Of a DNA stretch of 64,000 nucleotides, positions 22,394 to 34,907 are shown piece by piece. The stretch is from Microbacterium elymi (GTDB lineage: Bacteria; Actinomycetota; Actinomycetes; Actinomycetales; Microbacteriaceae). Location: assembly GCF_021582895.2 (NCBI RefSeq), contig NZ_CP091139.2, forward strand, positions 186,001-250,000. Direction: 5' to 3'. Made by a program: the position numbers and the translations under genes. Below the pieces are notes generated by a model. It was given only the letters and a program-made list of their open reading frames with translations. It was not told the DNA's origin and made no database searches. How positions within the stretch are numbered: the first letter of the stretch is position 1; the number at the start of each line of letters is the position of its first letter.

Positions 22394-22903
22394 TCAGCCG
22401 CGCAGGACGCGTTCGGTGATGCTCTTGCCGCCGCGGCCGATCGCCAGCAGCCCGGACTGGGCCAGCTCCTTGATGCCGAACGGCTCCAGCGCGTGCAGGA
22501 AGGCCTCGATCTTGCCCTGGTCGCCGGTGACCTCGACCACGAGCGCGTCGGGCGCGTAGTCGACCACCGAGGCGCGGAACAGGTTCACCACCTCGAGCAC
22601 GTTCGACCGGTTCGCGTTGTCGGCGCGCACCTTGATCAGCACGTGCTCGCGCTGGACGGACGCCTGCGGCTCGAGCTCGACGATCTTGATGACGTTCACC
22701 AGCTTGTTCAGCTGCTTGGTCACCTGCTCCAGCGGCTGCTCCTCCACGTCGACCACGACGGTGATGCGGCTCAGTCCGCGCACCTCGGTGACGCCTACGG
22801 CGAGCGAGGCGATGTTGAAGCCGCGGCGGGCGAAGAGCCCGGCGACGCGGGTCAGCAGACCCGGCTTGTCCTCCACCAGGAGGCTCAGCACGTGATTGGG
22901 CAT
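22394..22903 (-). CDS. ilvN: Acetolactate synthase small (regulatory) subunit
   Basis: A 169-aa intact protein with two ACT-type domains: VLSLLVEDKPGLLTRVAGLF at the start and the second with EREH-like VQREHVLIKVRADNANRS near residue 85. It binds IlvB, activates it and confers valine feedback inhibition. Eleven bases separate it from ilvB, so the two are co-transcribed. Ends GKSITERVLRG. Confidence 0.96.
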   Translation of the reverse strand: MPNHVLSLLVEDKPGLLTRVAGLFARRGFNIASLAVGVTEVRGLSRITVVVDVEEQPLEQVTKQLNKLVNVIKIVELEPQASVQREHVLIKVRADNANRSNVLEVVNLFRASVVDYAPDALVVEVTGDQGKIEAFLHALEPFGIKELAQSGLLAIGRGGKSITERVLRG

Positions 22904-22914
22904 GTCGCTCCCCC

Positions 22915-24718
<1,804 letters not shown>

Positions 24719-24766
24719 GGTGATGATTCCTCGATTGATCGGGCTCGCAGGGGATCGAAACGGCCG

Positions 24767-26472
24767 TCACCCCGTGACGGCGCCCTGCGCGGCAGAGTGC
24801 ACGAGCTTGGAGTACTTGGCCAGGACACCTCGGGTATAGCGCGGTTCCAGTGGCTCCCATCCCACCTTGCGGGAGCTCAACTCGGGCTCATCGACGAGTA
24901 GGTCGAGAGTGCGAGCCGCGATATCGACCCGTATCAGATCACCATCGCGCACCAGGGCCACGGGACCAGCGTCCACTGCCTCAGGTGCTATATGGCCGAT
25001 GCACAGGCCGGTTGTGCCGCCGGAGAATCGACCGTCCGTCAAGAGTAGTACATCCCGGCCGAGGCCCGCGCCCTTGATGGCCGCGGTGATCGCCAGCATC
25101 TCGCGCATCCCCGGGCCGCCCTTGGGCCCTTCGTACCGGATCACGACCACGTCCCCGGGGGCGATCCGCCCGGCTTCCAGCGCGTCCATGGCCTGGCGCT
25201 CGCGCTCGAACACGCGCGCCGGTCCCTCGAACACGGCGGCGTCGAATCCGGCGGTCTTGACGACGGCGCCGTCGGGTGCGAGCGAGCCGTGCAGGATGGT
25301 CAGTCCCCCGGTGGCGTGGATGGGGTCGTCGAAGGAGTGGATGACGGTCCCGTCGACCGGGTCCGGGTTCAGTGCGCGCAGGTTCTCGGCGAGCGTCTTT
25401 CCGGTGACGGTCAGCGCGTCGCCGTGCAGCAGCCCTCGTCGAGCATGGCCTTCATGATCACGGGGATGCCGCCGTGACGGTCGACGTCGTTCATCACGAA
25501 CTGTCCGTACGGCTTCATGTCGGCCACGTGCGGCACCTCGTCGCCGATCCGGTTGAAATCGTGCAGGCTCAGCTCGACCCCGGCCTCGTGGGCGATCGCC
25601 AGCAGGTGCAGCACCACGTTCGTCGAGCCGCCCAGCGCCATGGCCAGCGCGATGGCGTTCTCGAACGCCTCGATCGTGAGGATGTCGCGGGTGGTGATGC
25701 CCTGACGCAGCAGGTTCACGACCGCCTCGCCGGATCGATGGGCGAACGCGTCCCGGCGTCGGTCGGCCGACGGCGGGGCCGCCGACCCCGGCAGGCTGAG
25801 CCCCAGCGCCTCGGCGACCGAGGCCATGGTGTTCGCGGTGTACATGCCGCCGCACGCGCCCTCGCCGGGAGCGAACGAGCACTCGATCCGCTTCAGATCG
25901 GCTTCGCTCATCCGGCCGGACAGGCACGCGCCCACGCCCTCGAACGAGTCGATGATCGTGATCTCCTTCTCGGTCCCGTCGGAGAGCTTGACCCATCCCG
26001 GGGCGATCGAGCCGGCGTAGAGGAAGACGCTGGACAGATCCAGCCGCGCCGAGGCCATCAGCATCCCGGGGATGGACTTGTCGCACCCGGCCAGCAGGAC
26101 GGTGCCGTCCAGCCGCTCCGCCATCACGACCGTCTCGACCGAGTCGGCGATGACCTCGCGCGAGACCAGGGAGAAGTGCATGCCCTCGTGGCCCATCGAG
26201 ATGCCGTCCGACACCGAGATCGTGCCGAACTGGAGCGGGTAGCCGCCGCCGGCGTGCACCCCCTCTTTGGCGCCCTGGGCCAGCCGGTCCAGGCTCAGGT
26301 TGCACGGGGTGATCTCGTTCCAGCTGGAGGCGATCCCGATCTGCGGCTTGTCCCAGTCCTCGTCCCCCATCCCGACGCCGCGGAGCATGCCGCGGGAGGT
26401 GGTGGCTTCGATCCCGTCGGTGACGACGCGACTGCGGGGTTTGATGTCGATCGGGTTCTCGGCGGCAGACAT
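24767..26472 (-). CDS. ilvD: Dihydroxy-acid dehydratase, one frameshift
   Basis: IlvD dehydrates 2,3-dihydroxy-acids to 2-oxo acids with an Fe-S cluster. Cluster Cys are visible in [13 protein letters not shown] and [12 protein letters not shown]; other motifs are [11 protein letters not shown] and [21 protein letters not shown] near the C-terminus. About 568 aa. A lost G near 25430 breaks MLDEG from [20 protein letters not shown] lies six bases before the ATG and overlaps the otsB stop codon, so ilvD has its own leaderless promoter even though otsB ends only nine bases upstream. ilvB follows after 48 bp. Confidence 0.95.
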
Positions 26473-26478
26473 GGTCGC

Positions 26479-26484
26479 AGTCTA
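26479..26484 (-). promoter_or_regulatory. -10 hexamer of a leaderless ilvD promoter
   Basis: TAGACT on the minus strand, six bases from the ilvD ATG. The first three bases (TAG) are the stop codon of otsB, so the promoter is packed into the end of the preceding gene. Confidence 0.55.
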
Positions 26485-27270
26485 TTCCGGGCGGGAACCG
26501 CGTCGCCGCGCGAGCTCGGACAGGAAGGCCGCGAACGCGGGGATGTCGGGCAGGCACGACCGAGGCGGCCGTGGCCTGACCGGTGCCGATGTGCACGCCC
26601 ACGTCGTCGGGGCCGAGGCTGCCCAGCGCATCCTCGTCGGTGACGTCGTCGCCGGCGAACAGTGCCGTGTCGGCGCCCGTGAGCTCGCGCAGGTGGGCGA
26701 CCGCGGTGTCCTTGCCCTCGTGCCGGAACGCGTACTCCACGATGTTGTGCCCGGTCCGCCGGCGCCAGTGCGGGGCACCGGCGGCCACGATCGCGTCGAC
26801 GGCGTCGTTCGCGGTGCGCGCGTCGTCCGGTGCCGCCGTGCGGCTGTGCACCCCGAAGCCGAAGGTCTTCGGCTCGACGACGACCCCGGCCAGGTGGCGC
26901 ACGGCCTCCTCCGCGGCCGCGCGCAGCCGGTCGCGGAGCACGATGTCCTCCGCCGATTCAGTCGGCTCGAGCAGGCCGTCGGCCGGCGTCCAGTACTCCG
27001 CCCCGTGCGAGCCGGCCAGCAGGATGGCCGCATCATCCCGATGCTCGGCGATGACGCGCAGATCCGACAGGCTGCGCCCGACACCAGGGCGACCCAGGTG
27101 TCGGCCAGAGCGACCAGTGCCTGCAGCGCCCGACGCGCCTCGGGCAGCATCCGGGCCGCCATCGGATCGTCCTCCAGCGGCGAGAGAGTGCCGTCGAAAT
27201 CGAGGGCGATCAGCAGCCGGGGTGCCGCCGCCAGCCGCTCGAGCGCGTGCTCTGCGGCATCCCCGCTCAT
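26482..27270 (-). CDS. otsB: Trehalose-6-phosphate phosphatase, two frameshifts
   Basis: A HAD-superfamily phosphatase removing phosphate from trehalose-6-phosphate. The nucleophile motif is [17 protein letters not shown] (DxDGT) near residue 20; motif 3/4 is [13 protein letters not shown] near residue 210. Frame breaks: near 27075 a lost C in GGCCGCAGC ([10 protein letters not shown]), and near 26554 GTGCTGCCC read GTGCCTGCCC, a GCTGC insertion ([13 protein letters not shown]). About 262 aa corrected. It overlaps otsA by 4 bp (ATGA), so the two trehalose enzymes are coupled. Confidence 0.93.
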   Translation of the reverse strand: MSGDAAEHALERLAAAPRLLIALDFDGTLSPLEDDPMAARMLPEARRALQALVALADTWVALVSGAACRICASSPSIGMMRPSCWPARTGRSTGRRPTACSSRLNRRRTSCSATGCARPRRRPCATWPGSSSSRRPSASGCTAARRHRTTRAPRTTPSTRSWPPVPRTGAGGPGTTSWSTRSGTRARTPRSPTCASSRAPTRHCSPATTSPTRMRWAASAPTTWACTSAPVRPRPPRSCLPDIPAFAAFLSELARRRGSRPE

Positions 27271-28674
27271 CGGTCGTTCGCCTTGCGCGCCTGGTCCAGC
27301 GCCGCGAGGAAGTCACGGGACCACGCGTTCACGTCGTGCTCGAGCACGCGTCGACGCAGCTTGCGCATCCGCCGTCCCTGCTCGGCTCGCGGCATGTCCA
27401 CCGCCTGCATGATCGAGTCCTTGAGCCCCTCGATGTCGTGCGGGTTGATGCGCAGCGCGCTGCCGAGCTCGTCGGAGGCGCCGGTGAACTCGCTGAGCAC
27501 GAGCACTCCGCGGTTGTCGGTGCGGGCGGCGACGTACTCCTTGGCGACCAGGTTCATCCCGTCGCGCAGCGCGGTGACCAGCATGACGTCGGCGGCCAGG
27601 AACAGGGCCACCATCTCCTCCCGCGGAAAGGTCTGGTGCAGGTAGCGGATGGCGGTGTGCCCCATGGTGTCGTAGCTGCCGGTGATCCGTCCCACGGTCC
27701 GCTCGATCTCGTCGCGCAGCTGCATGTAGGCGGCCACCCGTTCGCGGCTGGGACTGGCCACCTGCACGAGGGTGGCGCGCTCTACCGACAGGCGCCCGTC
27801 GCTGAGCAGCTCGCCGAACGCCTTCATCCGGTGGCGGATCCCCTTGGTGTAGTCGAGGCGATCCACGCCCAGCAGGATCTTCTCCGGGTTGCCCAGCTCC
27901 TCGCGGATCTGGACGGCGCGGGCCTGGATGTCGGGGCGGGCCGCCATCTCGATGTACGTGGACGAGTCGATCGAGATCGGGAAAGCCTTCGCCAGGGCGA
28001 TGCGCGTCGTCCCGTCCTCCTGCGGGATCCGGATGCCGGAGGCCCGGGTCTCGTAGCGCAAGCTGGCGATGCACGGCCCGGGCGAAGTTGCTGGCGTCGG
28101 CCGTCCGCTGGAATCCGATCACGTCGGCCCCGAGCAGGCCCTCGACCACCTGGCGCCGCCACGGAAGCTGCGAGAACAGTCCGTATGCCGGAAACGGAAT
28201 GTGATGGAAGTAACCGATCGTCAGGTCGGGCCGGCGCTCTCGGATCATCTGCGGCACGAGCTCGAGCTGGTAGTCCTGCACCCACACCGTCGCGTTCTGG
28301 GCGGCGACCGCCGCCGCCGCGTCGGCGAACCGGCTGTTCACGTCCACGTAGGCGTTCCACCACTCCCGCCGATAGCGGGGCGGCGAGATCACATCGTGGT
28401 AGAGGGGCCAGATGGTGTCGTTGGCGAAGCCCTCGTAGTACAGCTGGACATCCTGGGCGCTCAGCGTCACCGGCACCAGATGCATGCCGTCGAAGTCGAA
28501 CTCGTCGGCCTTCAGCCCGGCCTGTCCCGGCCAGCCGACCCACGCGCCGTCCACGCGCCGCATCACCGGCTCGAGCGCCGTCACCAGGCCGCCGGGAGAG
28601 GGCCGCCAGCCGCCGGCCTCGTCGCGATCGACGGGAAGACGATTGGCGACGACGACGAGTTCGGCTTGCGTCAT
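27267..28674 (-). CDS. otsA: Alpha,alpha-trehalose-phosphate synthase, one frameshift
   Basis: A GT20 glycosyltransferase joining glucose from a nucleotide donor to glucose-6-phosphate. Motifs: [23 protein letters not shown] (N-terminal substrate loop), [58 protein letters not shown] and a C-terminal [14 protein letters not shown]. One break near 28060: GCGCAGCTG reads GCGCAAGCTG ([14 protein letters not shown]). About 468 aa. TAGCCT at 28710-28715 (minus) is a likely -10, about 35 bases before the ATG, with AGGGG as ribosome site. Confidence 0.95.
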
Positions 28675-28777
28675 GTCAGCCCCTGCTTTCGGATCGCGAC
28701 TGCGCTCCCAGGCTAACAGCGCCGACGCGCGTGCGCCCGGGGAAGACGCGGCGCGGATCGCGCGCTAGCGTGGAGGG

Positions 28778-29031
28778 ATGCGCAAGTACGTCTTCGGCAC
28801 AGGGATCATCGCGGCCGTGACCAGCGGCATGACGCTCGCCGAGCACTGCGTGAGCACGAGCCCTTCACCTGGCGCACCGCCCTGGCCTGGCTCAGCTGGG
28901 GGATCACCGTGGCGCTGGCGATCGGATCGATCGTGGACATCCGTCGCGCCGGCACCGGACATCTGGTGCCGCCCGACTCCCCCGTCTCAGGGCACGAGAA
29001 GAAGTATCTGAAGGAACACCTCGAGCGCTGA
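28778..29031 (+). CDS. Small hypothetical membrane protein, one frameshift
   Basis: About 85 aa when corrected: MRKYVFGTGIIAAVTSGMTLAE, then after a lost base near 28845 REHEPFTWRTALAWLSWG, ITVALAIGSIVDIRRA and a charged tail GHEKKYLKEHLER. Two hydrophobic helices, at residues 5-20 and 32-52, with the C-terminus cytoplasmic. No family recognised. TAGCGT six bases before the ATG marks a leaderless start. Divergent from otsA, convergent with the thiolase. Confidence 0.65.
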
Positions 29032-29039
29032 GCCGGGCG

Positions 29040-30224
29040 TCAGCGGGTGAGGATCAGCGCGTCGCCCTGACCGCCGCCGCCGCACAGGGCCACCGCGGCG
29101 GTCCCGCTGCCGCGGCGCACCAGTTCGTGCACCATGTGCACCACCAGCCGGTTGCCGCTGGCGCCGATCGGGTGGCCGATGGCGATGCCGCCGCCGTGGA
29201 TGTTGACGATGTCATCCGAGAGGCCGAGCTCGCGCTGGGACCGCGCCACGACCGCGCCGAACGCCTCGTTGATCTCGACCACGTCCAGGTCGGACACCGC
29301 GATGCCCTGCTTGTCCACCGCCTTCTGGATGGCCCGGGCCGGCTGGGCGTGCAGCGAGTTGTCCGGTCCGGCGACCTGGCCGCTGGCGCCCACGACCGCC
29401 AGCACCGGCCAGCCGTTCGCGTCCGCGTGCGAGCGGGTCGTCAGCACGACCGCCGAGGCGCCGTCGGAGATCTGCGACGAGTTGCCCGCGGTGATCGACC
29501 CGCCCTCGGCGAAGGCCGGGCGCAGCGACGCCAGCGATTCCACCGTGGTCTCGGGCCGGATGCCCTCGTCCTGCGTCGCGGTCGTGGTCGCTCCGCGCCG
29601 CCCGGGGACGGTCACCTCGACGATCTCATCGGCGAAGACCCCGGCATCCCATGCGGCGGCCGCGCGCTGGTGCGAGCGGGCCGCGACCGCATCCTGCTGC
29701 GCGCGGGTGACCTCGTACTTGTCGTTCAGCCGCTCGGTCGAGGCGCCCATGCTCTCCTCGTCGTACGCGTCCGTGAGCCCGTCGTACGCCATGTGGTCGA
29801 GCACCTCGATCGTGCCGTAGGCGTAGCCTTCGCGCGACCCCATCAGCAGGTGCGGCGCGCGGGTCATCGACTCCATGCCGGCGGCCACGACCACGGTCGC
29901 ATCGCCCACCCGCAGCATCCGCGCCCCGTCGATGATCGCGGTCAGCCCGGACAGGCAGACCTTGTTCACCGATCCGGCGTGCACATCCCAGCCGATGCCG
30001 GCGCCGACCGCCGCCTGCCGGGCGGGATTCTGCCCGGATCCGGCAGTCGAGCACCTGGCCGACCAGCACCGCGTCCACGGCCGTGGCCGGGATGCCGCCC
30101 TTCTGCAGCGCCCCGCGATCGCGGCGCTGCCCAGTTGCACGGCGGTCAGCGGTGCCAGCTGGCCCTTCAGACGCCCCTGCGGCGTGCGCGCCGCGGCGAC
30201 GATGACGACGTCGTCCATGTTCAT
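29040..30224 (-). CDS. Acetyl-CoA acetyltransferase (thiolase II), two frameshifts
   Basis: Thiolase cleaves acetoacetyl-CoA to two acetyl-CoA, or the reverse. The nucleophilic Cys is in [14 protein letters not shown] near residue 90, the NEAFGAVVA loop near 315, the catalytic His in [14 protein letters not shown] near 350 and the second Cys in [12 protein letters not shown]. Breaks: near 30110 (lost G in a G run) and near 30048 (extra C, TGCGGATCC read TGCCGGATCC). About 394 aa. The ATG overlaps the stop of the CoA-transferase B subunit (ATGA), placing it last in a scoA-scoB-thiolase operon for acetoacetate use. Confidence 0.93.
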   Translation of the reverse strand: MNMDDVVIVAAARTPQGRLKGQLAPLTAVQLGSAAIAGRCRRAASRPRPWTRCWSARCSTAGSGQNPARQAAVGAGIGWDVHAGSVNKVCLSGLTAIIDGARMLRVGDATVVVAAGMESMTRAPHLLMGSREGYAYGTIEVLDHMAYDGLTDAYDEESMGASTERLNDKYEVTRAQQDAVAARSHQRAAAAWDAGVFADEIVEVTVPGRRGATTTATQDEGIRPETTVESLASLRPAFAEGGSITAGNSSQISDGASAVVLTTRSHADANGWPVLAVVGASGQVAGPDNSLHAQPARAIQKAVDKQGIAVSDLDVVEINEAFGAVVARSQRELGLSDDIVNIHGGGIAIGHPIGASGNRLVVHMVHELVRRGSGTAAVALCGGGGQGDALILTR

Positions 30225-30874
30225 GCCCTCACTGTAAGGTCGGCCGAGACGGTGAGCTCCGGTTCGGTGGCGGCGATCACATCTTCCACGCTCACCCCGG
30301 GCGCGGTCTCGACCAGGACGAGGCCGGAATCGGTGACGTCGATGACGGCGAGATCGGTGATGATGCGGTCCACGACCCCTTTGCCGGTCAGGGGCAGCGA
30401 GCATTCGTCGACGATCTTGGGCGAGCCGTCCTTGGCGACGTGCTCCATCAGCACGATCAGCGTGCCGGCGCCGTGCACCAGGTCCATGGCCCCGCCGGGG
30501 CCCTTGACCATCTTGCCGGGGATCATCCAGTTGGCCAGGTCGCCGCGGCGCGACACCTGCATCGCCCCGAGGATGGCCGTGTCGATCTTGCCGCCGCGGA
30601 TCATCCCGAAGCTGGTGGCCGAATCGAAGAAGGACGCACCGGGCAGGAGCGTCACGGTCTCCTTCCCGGCGTTGATCAGGTCGGGGTCGACGTCCTCCTC
30701 GGTCGGGTACGGTCCGACGCCGAGGATGCCGTTCTCGGACTGGAGCACGAGCGTGACGCCCGCGGGGACGTAGTTGGGCACGAGGGTGGGCATGCCGATT
30801 CCGAGGTTCACGTACGCGCCGTCGGGCAGCTCCGCCGCGGCGCGGGCCGCCATCTGCTGTCGGGTCAGTGCCAT
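30221..30874 (-). CDS. scoB: 3-oxoacid CoA-transferase subunit B
   Basis: A 217-aa intact protein. The active-site glutamate that forms the CoA thioester is in [16 protein letters not shown] near residue 50; other family phrases are [16 protein letters not shown] and [31 protein letters not shown] (split across residues 115-150). With subunit A it moves CoA from succinyl-CoA to acetoacetate. 3-Oxoadipate CoA-transferase (PcaJ) is the alternative; the nearby 3-hydroxybutyrate dehydrogenase favours acetoacetate. Overlaps the thiolase start and starts just after the subunit A stop. Confidence 0.92.
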   Translation of the reverse strand: MALTRQQMAARAAAELPDGAYVNLGIGMPTLVPNYVPAGVTLVLQSENGILGVGPYPTEEDVDPDLINAGKETVTLLPGASFFDSATSFGMIRGGKIDTAILGAMQVSRRGDLANWMIPGKMVKGPGGAMDLVHGAGTLIVLMEHVAKDGSPKIVDECSLPLTGKGVVDRIITDLAVIDVTDSGLVLVETAPGVSVEDVIAATEPELTVSADLTVRA

Positions 30875-30875
30875 G

Positions 30876-31655
30876 TCATGCTCCTTCCGCGGGTGCGGCG
30901 ACGGTGCGCCGCTCGATCCGCTTCTCGATGTCGGGTCCGACCTCCACGATGCGGTGGACGTAGATGCCGGGCAGGTGGACGGCATCGGCGTCCAGCTCAC
31001 CGGGCTCGACGAGCTCTTCGACCTGCGCGATGCAGATGCGCCCGGACATCGCCGCGAGCGGGTTGAAGTTGCGCGCGGCCTTGTTGAACACGAGGTTGCC
31101 GTGCCGATCGCCGCGCGCGGCGTGCACGAGCGCATAGTCGGCGACGATGGCGTCCTCGAGCACGAACTCGCGCGCACGCCCGCCGATGGTGAACGTCCGG
31201 GTCTCCTTCACCGGGGATGCCACGGCGATGCCGCCGTGGCCGTCGTAGCGCCGCGGGAGCCCGCCCTCGGCGACCTGGGTGCCGACGCCGGTGGGCGTGT
31301 AGAAGGCGGCGATCCCGGCACCGCCGGCCCGCAGCTTCTCGGCGAGCGTGCCCTGCGGGGTGAGCTCGAGCTCGAGGTCGCCCTCCAGGAACTGCCGTTC
31401 GAACTCCTTGTTCTCACCGACGTACGACGAGGTCATCTTCCGGATGCGCCGCGCGTTCAACAGGATTCCCAGACCCCAGTCATCCACCCCGCAGTTGTTC
31501 GAGACGATCGACAGATCGCGGGTGCCCTGCGCGAGCAGCGCCTCGATCAGGGTCATCGGATTGCCGCTGAGCCCGAAGCCGCCGACGGCGATCGTCGCCG
31601 AGTCCGGGATGTCTGCCACCGCGTGCGCGGCGTCGGCCACCTGCTTGTCGATCAC
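30876..31655 (-). CDS. scoA: 3-oxoacid CoA-transferase subunit A
   Basis: A 259-aa intact protein with the subunit A signature [20 protein letters not shown] near residue 20, [46 protein letters not shown] and [22 protein letters not shown]. First gene of the leftward scoA-scoB-thiolase operon. The GTG start has a strong AAGGAGGT ribosome site five bases upstream. Divergent from iclR, which probably regulates it. Confidence 0.93.
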   Translation of the reverse strand: MIDKQVADAAHAVADIPDSATIAVGGFGLSGNPMTLIEALLAQGTRDLSIVSNNCGVDDWGLGILLNARRIRKMTSSYVGENKEFERQFLEGDLELELTPQGTLAEKLRAGGAGIAAFYTPTGVGTQVAEGGLPRRYDGHGGIAVASPVKETRTFTIGGRAREFVLEDAIVADYALVHAARGDRHGNLVFNKAARNFNPLAAMSGRICIAQVEELVEPGELDADAVHLPGIYVHRIVEVGPDIEKRIERRTVAAPAEGA

Positions 31656-31767
31656 ACGGACCTCCTTCGTCCTGCGATGCCGCCGTCGGCACCGCGCCCG
31701 CTCTCCATGTTCGTCCTCGTCCGGCGCGCGCGCATCCCCACGTTTGCGATGTGGATAGCCCGGCCTC

Positions 31768-31773
31768 TAGTGT
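31768..31773 (+). promoter_or_regulatory. -10 hexamer of a leaderless iclR promoter
   Basis: TAGTGT seven bases before the GTG used here as the IclR start. It helps choose that start over an in-frame GTG ten codons upstream. The 125-bp divergent gap holds no other element I can name; an IclR operator is expected in it. Confidence 0.45.
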
Positions 31774-31780
31774 TCATATC

Positions 31781-32567
31781 GTGGACACCCGGACGACCGT
31801 TCCCGGCGCGCAGGCCATCGCCCGCGCCGCGTCGCTGCTGCGTCTGGTGACGGCATCGGCCGCCCACGGCCTGACGGTGAGCGAGCTCGCCCGCCGCGCC
31901 GAGCTCACGCGCCCGACCACGCACCGTCTCCTCACGGCGCTGCGACGCGAGGGGCTGGTCGACCAGGACGAGCGGACCGGCATGTGGATGCCGGGGCCCG
32001 AGCTGTATCTGATGGGCAGCGTCGCCGCCGCCCGCTATGACATCACCGAGATCGGGCGGGACATCGTCCGTTCGCTGGCCGTGCGCACCGAGGAGAGCGC
32101 GTTCCTCTCGGCGCGGCGCGGTGACGAGACCGTCTGCCTGGTCAACGAGGAGGGCAGCTTCCCGATCCGCTCGTTCGTCCTGAGCGAGGGCGTGCGCTTC
32201 CCGTTGGGCGTCGCGTCGGCGGGGCTGGCGATCCTGTCGTTCCTGCCGCCCCACGATGTGGACGCGTACTTCGAGCGGCATCCCGAGCTGGCGCAACGGT
32301 GGGGCGCCGCGCACGGCGAGAAGCGGCTTGCGCCGCCGGCTGGGCGAGACCCAGGAGCGAGGCTATTCGGTCAACCCGGGCCTGATCGTCGAGGGCAGCT
32401 ACGGCATCGGGGCGGCGGTGTTCTCCCGCGAGGGCGCGCCGCAGTGGGCGCTGAGCCTGACCGGGGTGCAGTTCCGGTTCGGCCCGGACCGCCTGCCCGA
32501 ACTCGGCCGCACACTGCTCGCCCACGCGCACCAGCTCACCTCCCGGATCGCCTCGGCGCGGCGCTGA
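31781..32567 (+). CDS. IclR family transcriptional regulator, one frameshift
   Basis: About 261 aa. The winged helix lies at about residues 8-70, with the recognition helix in LTVSELARRAELTRPTTHRLLTAL split around 28-50. The effector domain follows, with SFVLSEGVRFPLGVASAGLAIL and SYGIGAAVFSREGAPQWALSL. The frame breaks near 32327: CGGCTGCGCC reads CGGCTTGCGCC (GCAGC to GCAAGC), then RRRLGETQERGYSVNPG. IclR proteins often control adjacent catabolic operons. Here it sits between the scoAB-thiolase operon and the transporter/dehydrogenase operon. Convergent with the hydrolase gene. Confidence 0.9.
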
Positions 32568-32570
32568 CCG

Positions 32571-33487
32571 TCATCGGCCCGCGGCATCCTCGATCGCGTC
32601 GGCGATCAGCGGGGCGACCGCATCCGCGCCGGCCGGCGACATCACGACCGTGTAGTGGTTGAACTCCTCGCGCCGCGTGTGGGCCACTCCCGGATGCGCG
32701 GCCAGCACCTGCTCCAGATGTGCGGGGCTGTACAGTCCCGGCGGCTCGTTCTGCAGCCCGCGGGGCACGGTCACCAGCCGTGTCGGCGGGCCGGGTGCGG
32801 CGAGGGCGGCCGGCAGCGCGGTGCCGGTGTTCATGTCGACCGTGTCGTCCACGACCGTGCGATAGGCGGTGGCGGGCGAGAGCGACCCGCGCCCGTTGTC
32901 GACCAGATCGTAGGCCAGATACTGTTCGAGCTCCGCCGTCCAGTCCTCGGCGAACGCCGGATGCGCCCGCCAGAAGTCGAGGTACTCCGCCGTCGAGGCG
33001 AACGTCATGTCCAGCCGGGCCGCGGTCGGACCGAGGATATGTGCCACGAGCGCCTGCGGGTCCAGACCCGCCGGCACGTCCAGCGGCATTCCGCCGTCGA
33101 TGAGCACGAGCTCGGCGACCCGGTCGGGGTGCAGGTGGGCGAACACCACTGCGACGAAGGCGCCCATCGAGTGCCCGACCACGACCGTGCGCGCGACGCC
33201 GAGGTGATCCAGCACCGCAGCCAGATCGGCGGCGTGGGCCGCCATCCCGGCCGGCCCCTGCACCGTGCGCTCCGGCCGCGACCGCGCAGATCGGGGGCGA
33301 TCAGACGCACGCCGGGCAGCCGGTCGGCCACGAACGGCCAGGCCAGATGCGAGGCGGTCACCCCGTGCACCAGCAGAGCGGTGGGCGCGTCCGGGGCGTC
33401 GGCCTCCCAGATGCCGACGCGCAGGCATCCCCCGTCGACGGGAACGTCGATCGTGGTGCGGGTGCGGACGCTCACCGGGCGGTCCAT
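32571..33487 (-). CDS. Alpha/beta hydrolase, one frameshift
   Basis: About 305 aa. Oxyanion region ALLVHGVTASHLAWPF near residue 40, nucleophile elbow VVGHSMGAFVAVVFA near 115, acid region LVLIDGGMPLD and a C-terminal catalytic His in EEFNHYTVVMSP. The frame breaks near 33282 (APDLRGRGRS|TVQGPAGMAAH). Its ATG lies inside the 3' end of the dehydrogenase gene (16-bp overlap), so it is last in the long liv-type operon. In that setting it could cleave 3-hydroxybutyrate oligomers or esters, or a CoA thioester; this is inference. Confidence 0.85.
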
Positions 33488-34224
33488 CCGCCGTCGATGG
33501 TGTACGAGGCGCCGGTGACCATGCCGGCGGTGTCCCCGACCAGCCAGCCGACCAGGGATGCGACCTCTTCCGGCTCGACCAGCCGTTTGACGGCCGTCTC
33601 GGTGAGCATGATCTTCTCCACCACCTCGGATTCCGGGATGCCGTGGGTGCGCGCCTGGTCGGAGATCTGCTTCTGCACCAGTGCGGTGCGCACGTACGAC
33701 GGGTTCACGCAGTTGCTGGTCACGCCGTGCTCGGCGCCCTCCAGCGCGGTGACCTTCGACAGCCCCTCCAGACCGTGCTTGGCGGTGACGTAGGCGACCT
33801 TGAACGGGCTGGCGCGCAGTCCGTGCGCGCTGGAGATGTTGACGATGCGCCCCCAGCCGCGCGCGTACATGCCCGGCAGCACCGCGCGGATCAGCAGGAA
33901 CGGCGACTCGAGCATGAGCCGCTGGATCAGCCGGAAGGTGTCGGGGTCGAAGTCGGCGATCGGCGCCACCCGCTGGATGCCCGCGTTGTTCACGAGGATG
34001 TCGGCGTCCAGCGAGATCTCGTCCAGCGCGCGCGTGTCGGACAGGTCGACGGCCCAGGCCTCGCCGCCGATCTCGGATGCCGCGGCCTGCGCCGCTTCGG
34101 CATCGAGGTCGGCGACCACGACGTGGGCGCCCCGCGCGGCCAGTTCCCGCGCGCAGGCCAGGCCGATGCCGCCGGCGCCGCCGGTGACGATCGCGCGCCG
34201 ATCCTTCAGATCGTGCTGGGTCAT
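33472..34224 (-). CDS. 3-hydroxybutyrate dehydrogenase (short-chain dehydrogenase)
   Basis: A 250-aa intact SDR oxidising (R)-3-hydroxybutyrate to acetoacetate with NAD+. Cofactor motif VTGGAGGIGLACARELA, structural NNAGI, and the catalytic Ser-Tyr-Lys in NISSAHG and YVTAKHG. The long phrases GMYARGWGRIVNISSAHGL, KHGLEGLSKVTALEGAEHGV and VQKQISDQARTHGIPESEVV are those of bacterial BDH rather than generic SDRs. It overlaps TetR upstream (ATGA) and the hydrolase downstream. With CoA-transferase and thiolase close by, the route from 3-hydroxybutyrate to acetyl-CoA is complete. Confidence 0.9.
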   Translation of the reverse strand: MTQHDLKDRRAIVTGGAGGIGLACARELAARGAHVVVADLDAEAAQAAASEIGGEAWAVDLSDTRALDEISLDADILVNNAGIQRVAPIADFDPDTFRLIQRLMLESPFLLIRAVLPGMYARGWGRIVNISSAHGLRASPFKVAYVTAKHGLEGLSKVTALEGAEHGVTSNCVNPSYVRTALVQKQISDQARTHGIPESEVVEKIMLTETAVKRLVEPEEVASLVGWLVGDTAGMVTGASYTIDGGWTAR

Positions 34225-34907
34225 GGCGTGTCCCCTTCTGTCCGGGCGCTGCGGGGTGCGAGCGCGTTGTGGATGAATCGCATCATGTCCTCGAAGACGT
34301 CGTCCGGCAGCTGATCCGGTCCGTGTCCGTCGGCGTCGCGCTCCCACAGCAGGAAGCGCATGCCGATCAGCTCGCCCATGCCCATCAGCGCCCAGGCGCT
34401 GACGCCCGGGTCCAGGGCGGGATCGATGTCGCCCACCTCCTGCGCACGACGCAGGCCCTGCTCGTACCCTTCGACGATGCGGGTGTAGTGCAGCCGCAGC
34501 ATCTCGGGTGAGACGAACTCGGCCTCCCGCACGATCCGGTAGAGGGCCGGGTGGGCGGCGGTGAAGCGGAAGAACCCGGCGAAGCCGGCCCGCTCCGCGT
34601 CCAGGCGGCTCCCGGCATCCGCCATGGCCTGTGCCATCGAGTGGCGCACACGCTGGTTCAGGTCGACCACCAGGTCCTCGAAGATCTTCTTCTTGCTGTC
34701 GAAGTAGAGGTAGAAGGTCCCGAGGCCGATACCGGCGCGCTCGGTGATCTTGACGATGGATGCCTCGTGGTACCCCTGCGCGGCGAACACCTCCTCCGCG
34801 GCCTCCAGCAGCCGGCGGCGGGTGGCCTCGCCGCGCTTGGTCAGCGGTCGGCCGGTGGCCGGCGAGACGTTCTCCACCGGCAGGACCTGCTCGTCGTTCA
34901 TGGTCAT
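34221..34907 (-). CDS. TetR/AcrR family regulator
   Basis: A 228-aa intact regulator with an HTH at about residues 27-72 (LEAAEEVFAAQGYHEASIVK, then AGIGLGTFYLYFDSKKKIFE). The C-terminal domain contains FRFTAAHPALYRIVREAEFVSPEML, typical of TetR members controlling fatty-acid or acyl-CoA genes. It sits between the acyl-CoA synthetase and the dehydrogenase with 4-bp overlaps on both sides, so it is produced from the same transcript it may control. Ligand unknown; an acyl-CoA is plausible. Confidence 0.9.
   Translation of the reverse strand: MTMNDEQVLPVENVSPATGRPLTKRGEATRRRLLEAAEEVFAAQGYHEASIVKITERAGIGLGTFYLYFDSKKKIFEDLVVDLNQRVRHSMAQAMADAGSRLDAERAGFAGFFRFTAAHPALYRIVREAEFVSPEMLRLHYTRIVEGYEQGLRRAQEVGDIDPALDPGVSAWALMGMGELIGMRFLLWERDADGHGPDQLPDDVFEDMMRFIHNALAPRSARTEGDTP

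Noticed and set aside
29040..31655. 3-oxoadipate (pcaIJF) branch of aromatic degradation
   Set aside because: Not fully excluded, but there are no pcaGHBCD genes, and a BDH-type dehydrogenase lies in the next operon, so acetoacetate is the simpler reading.
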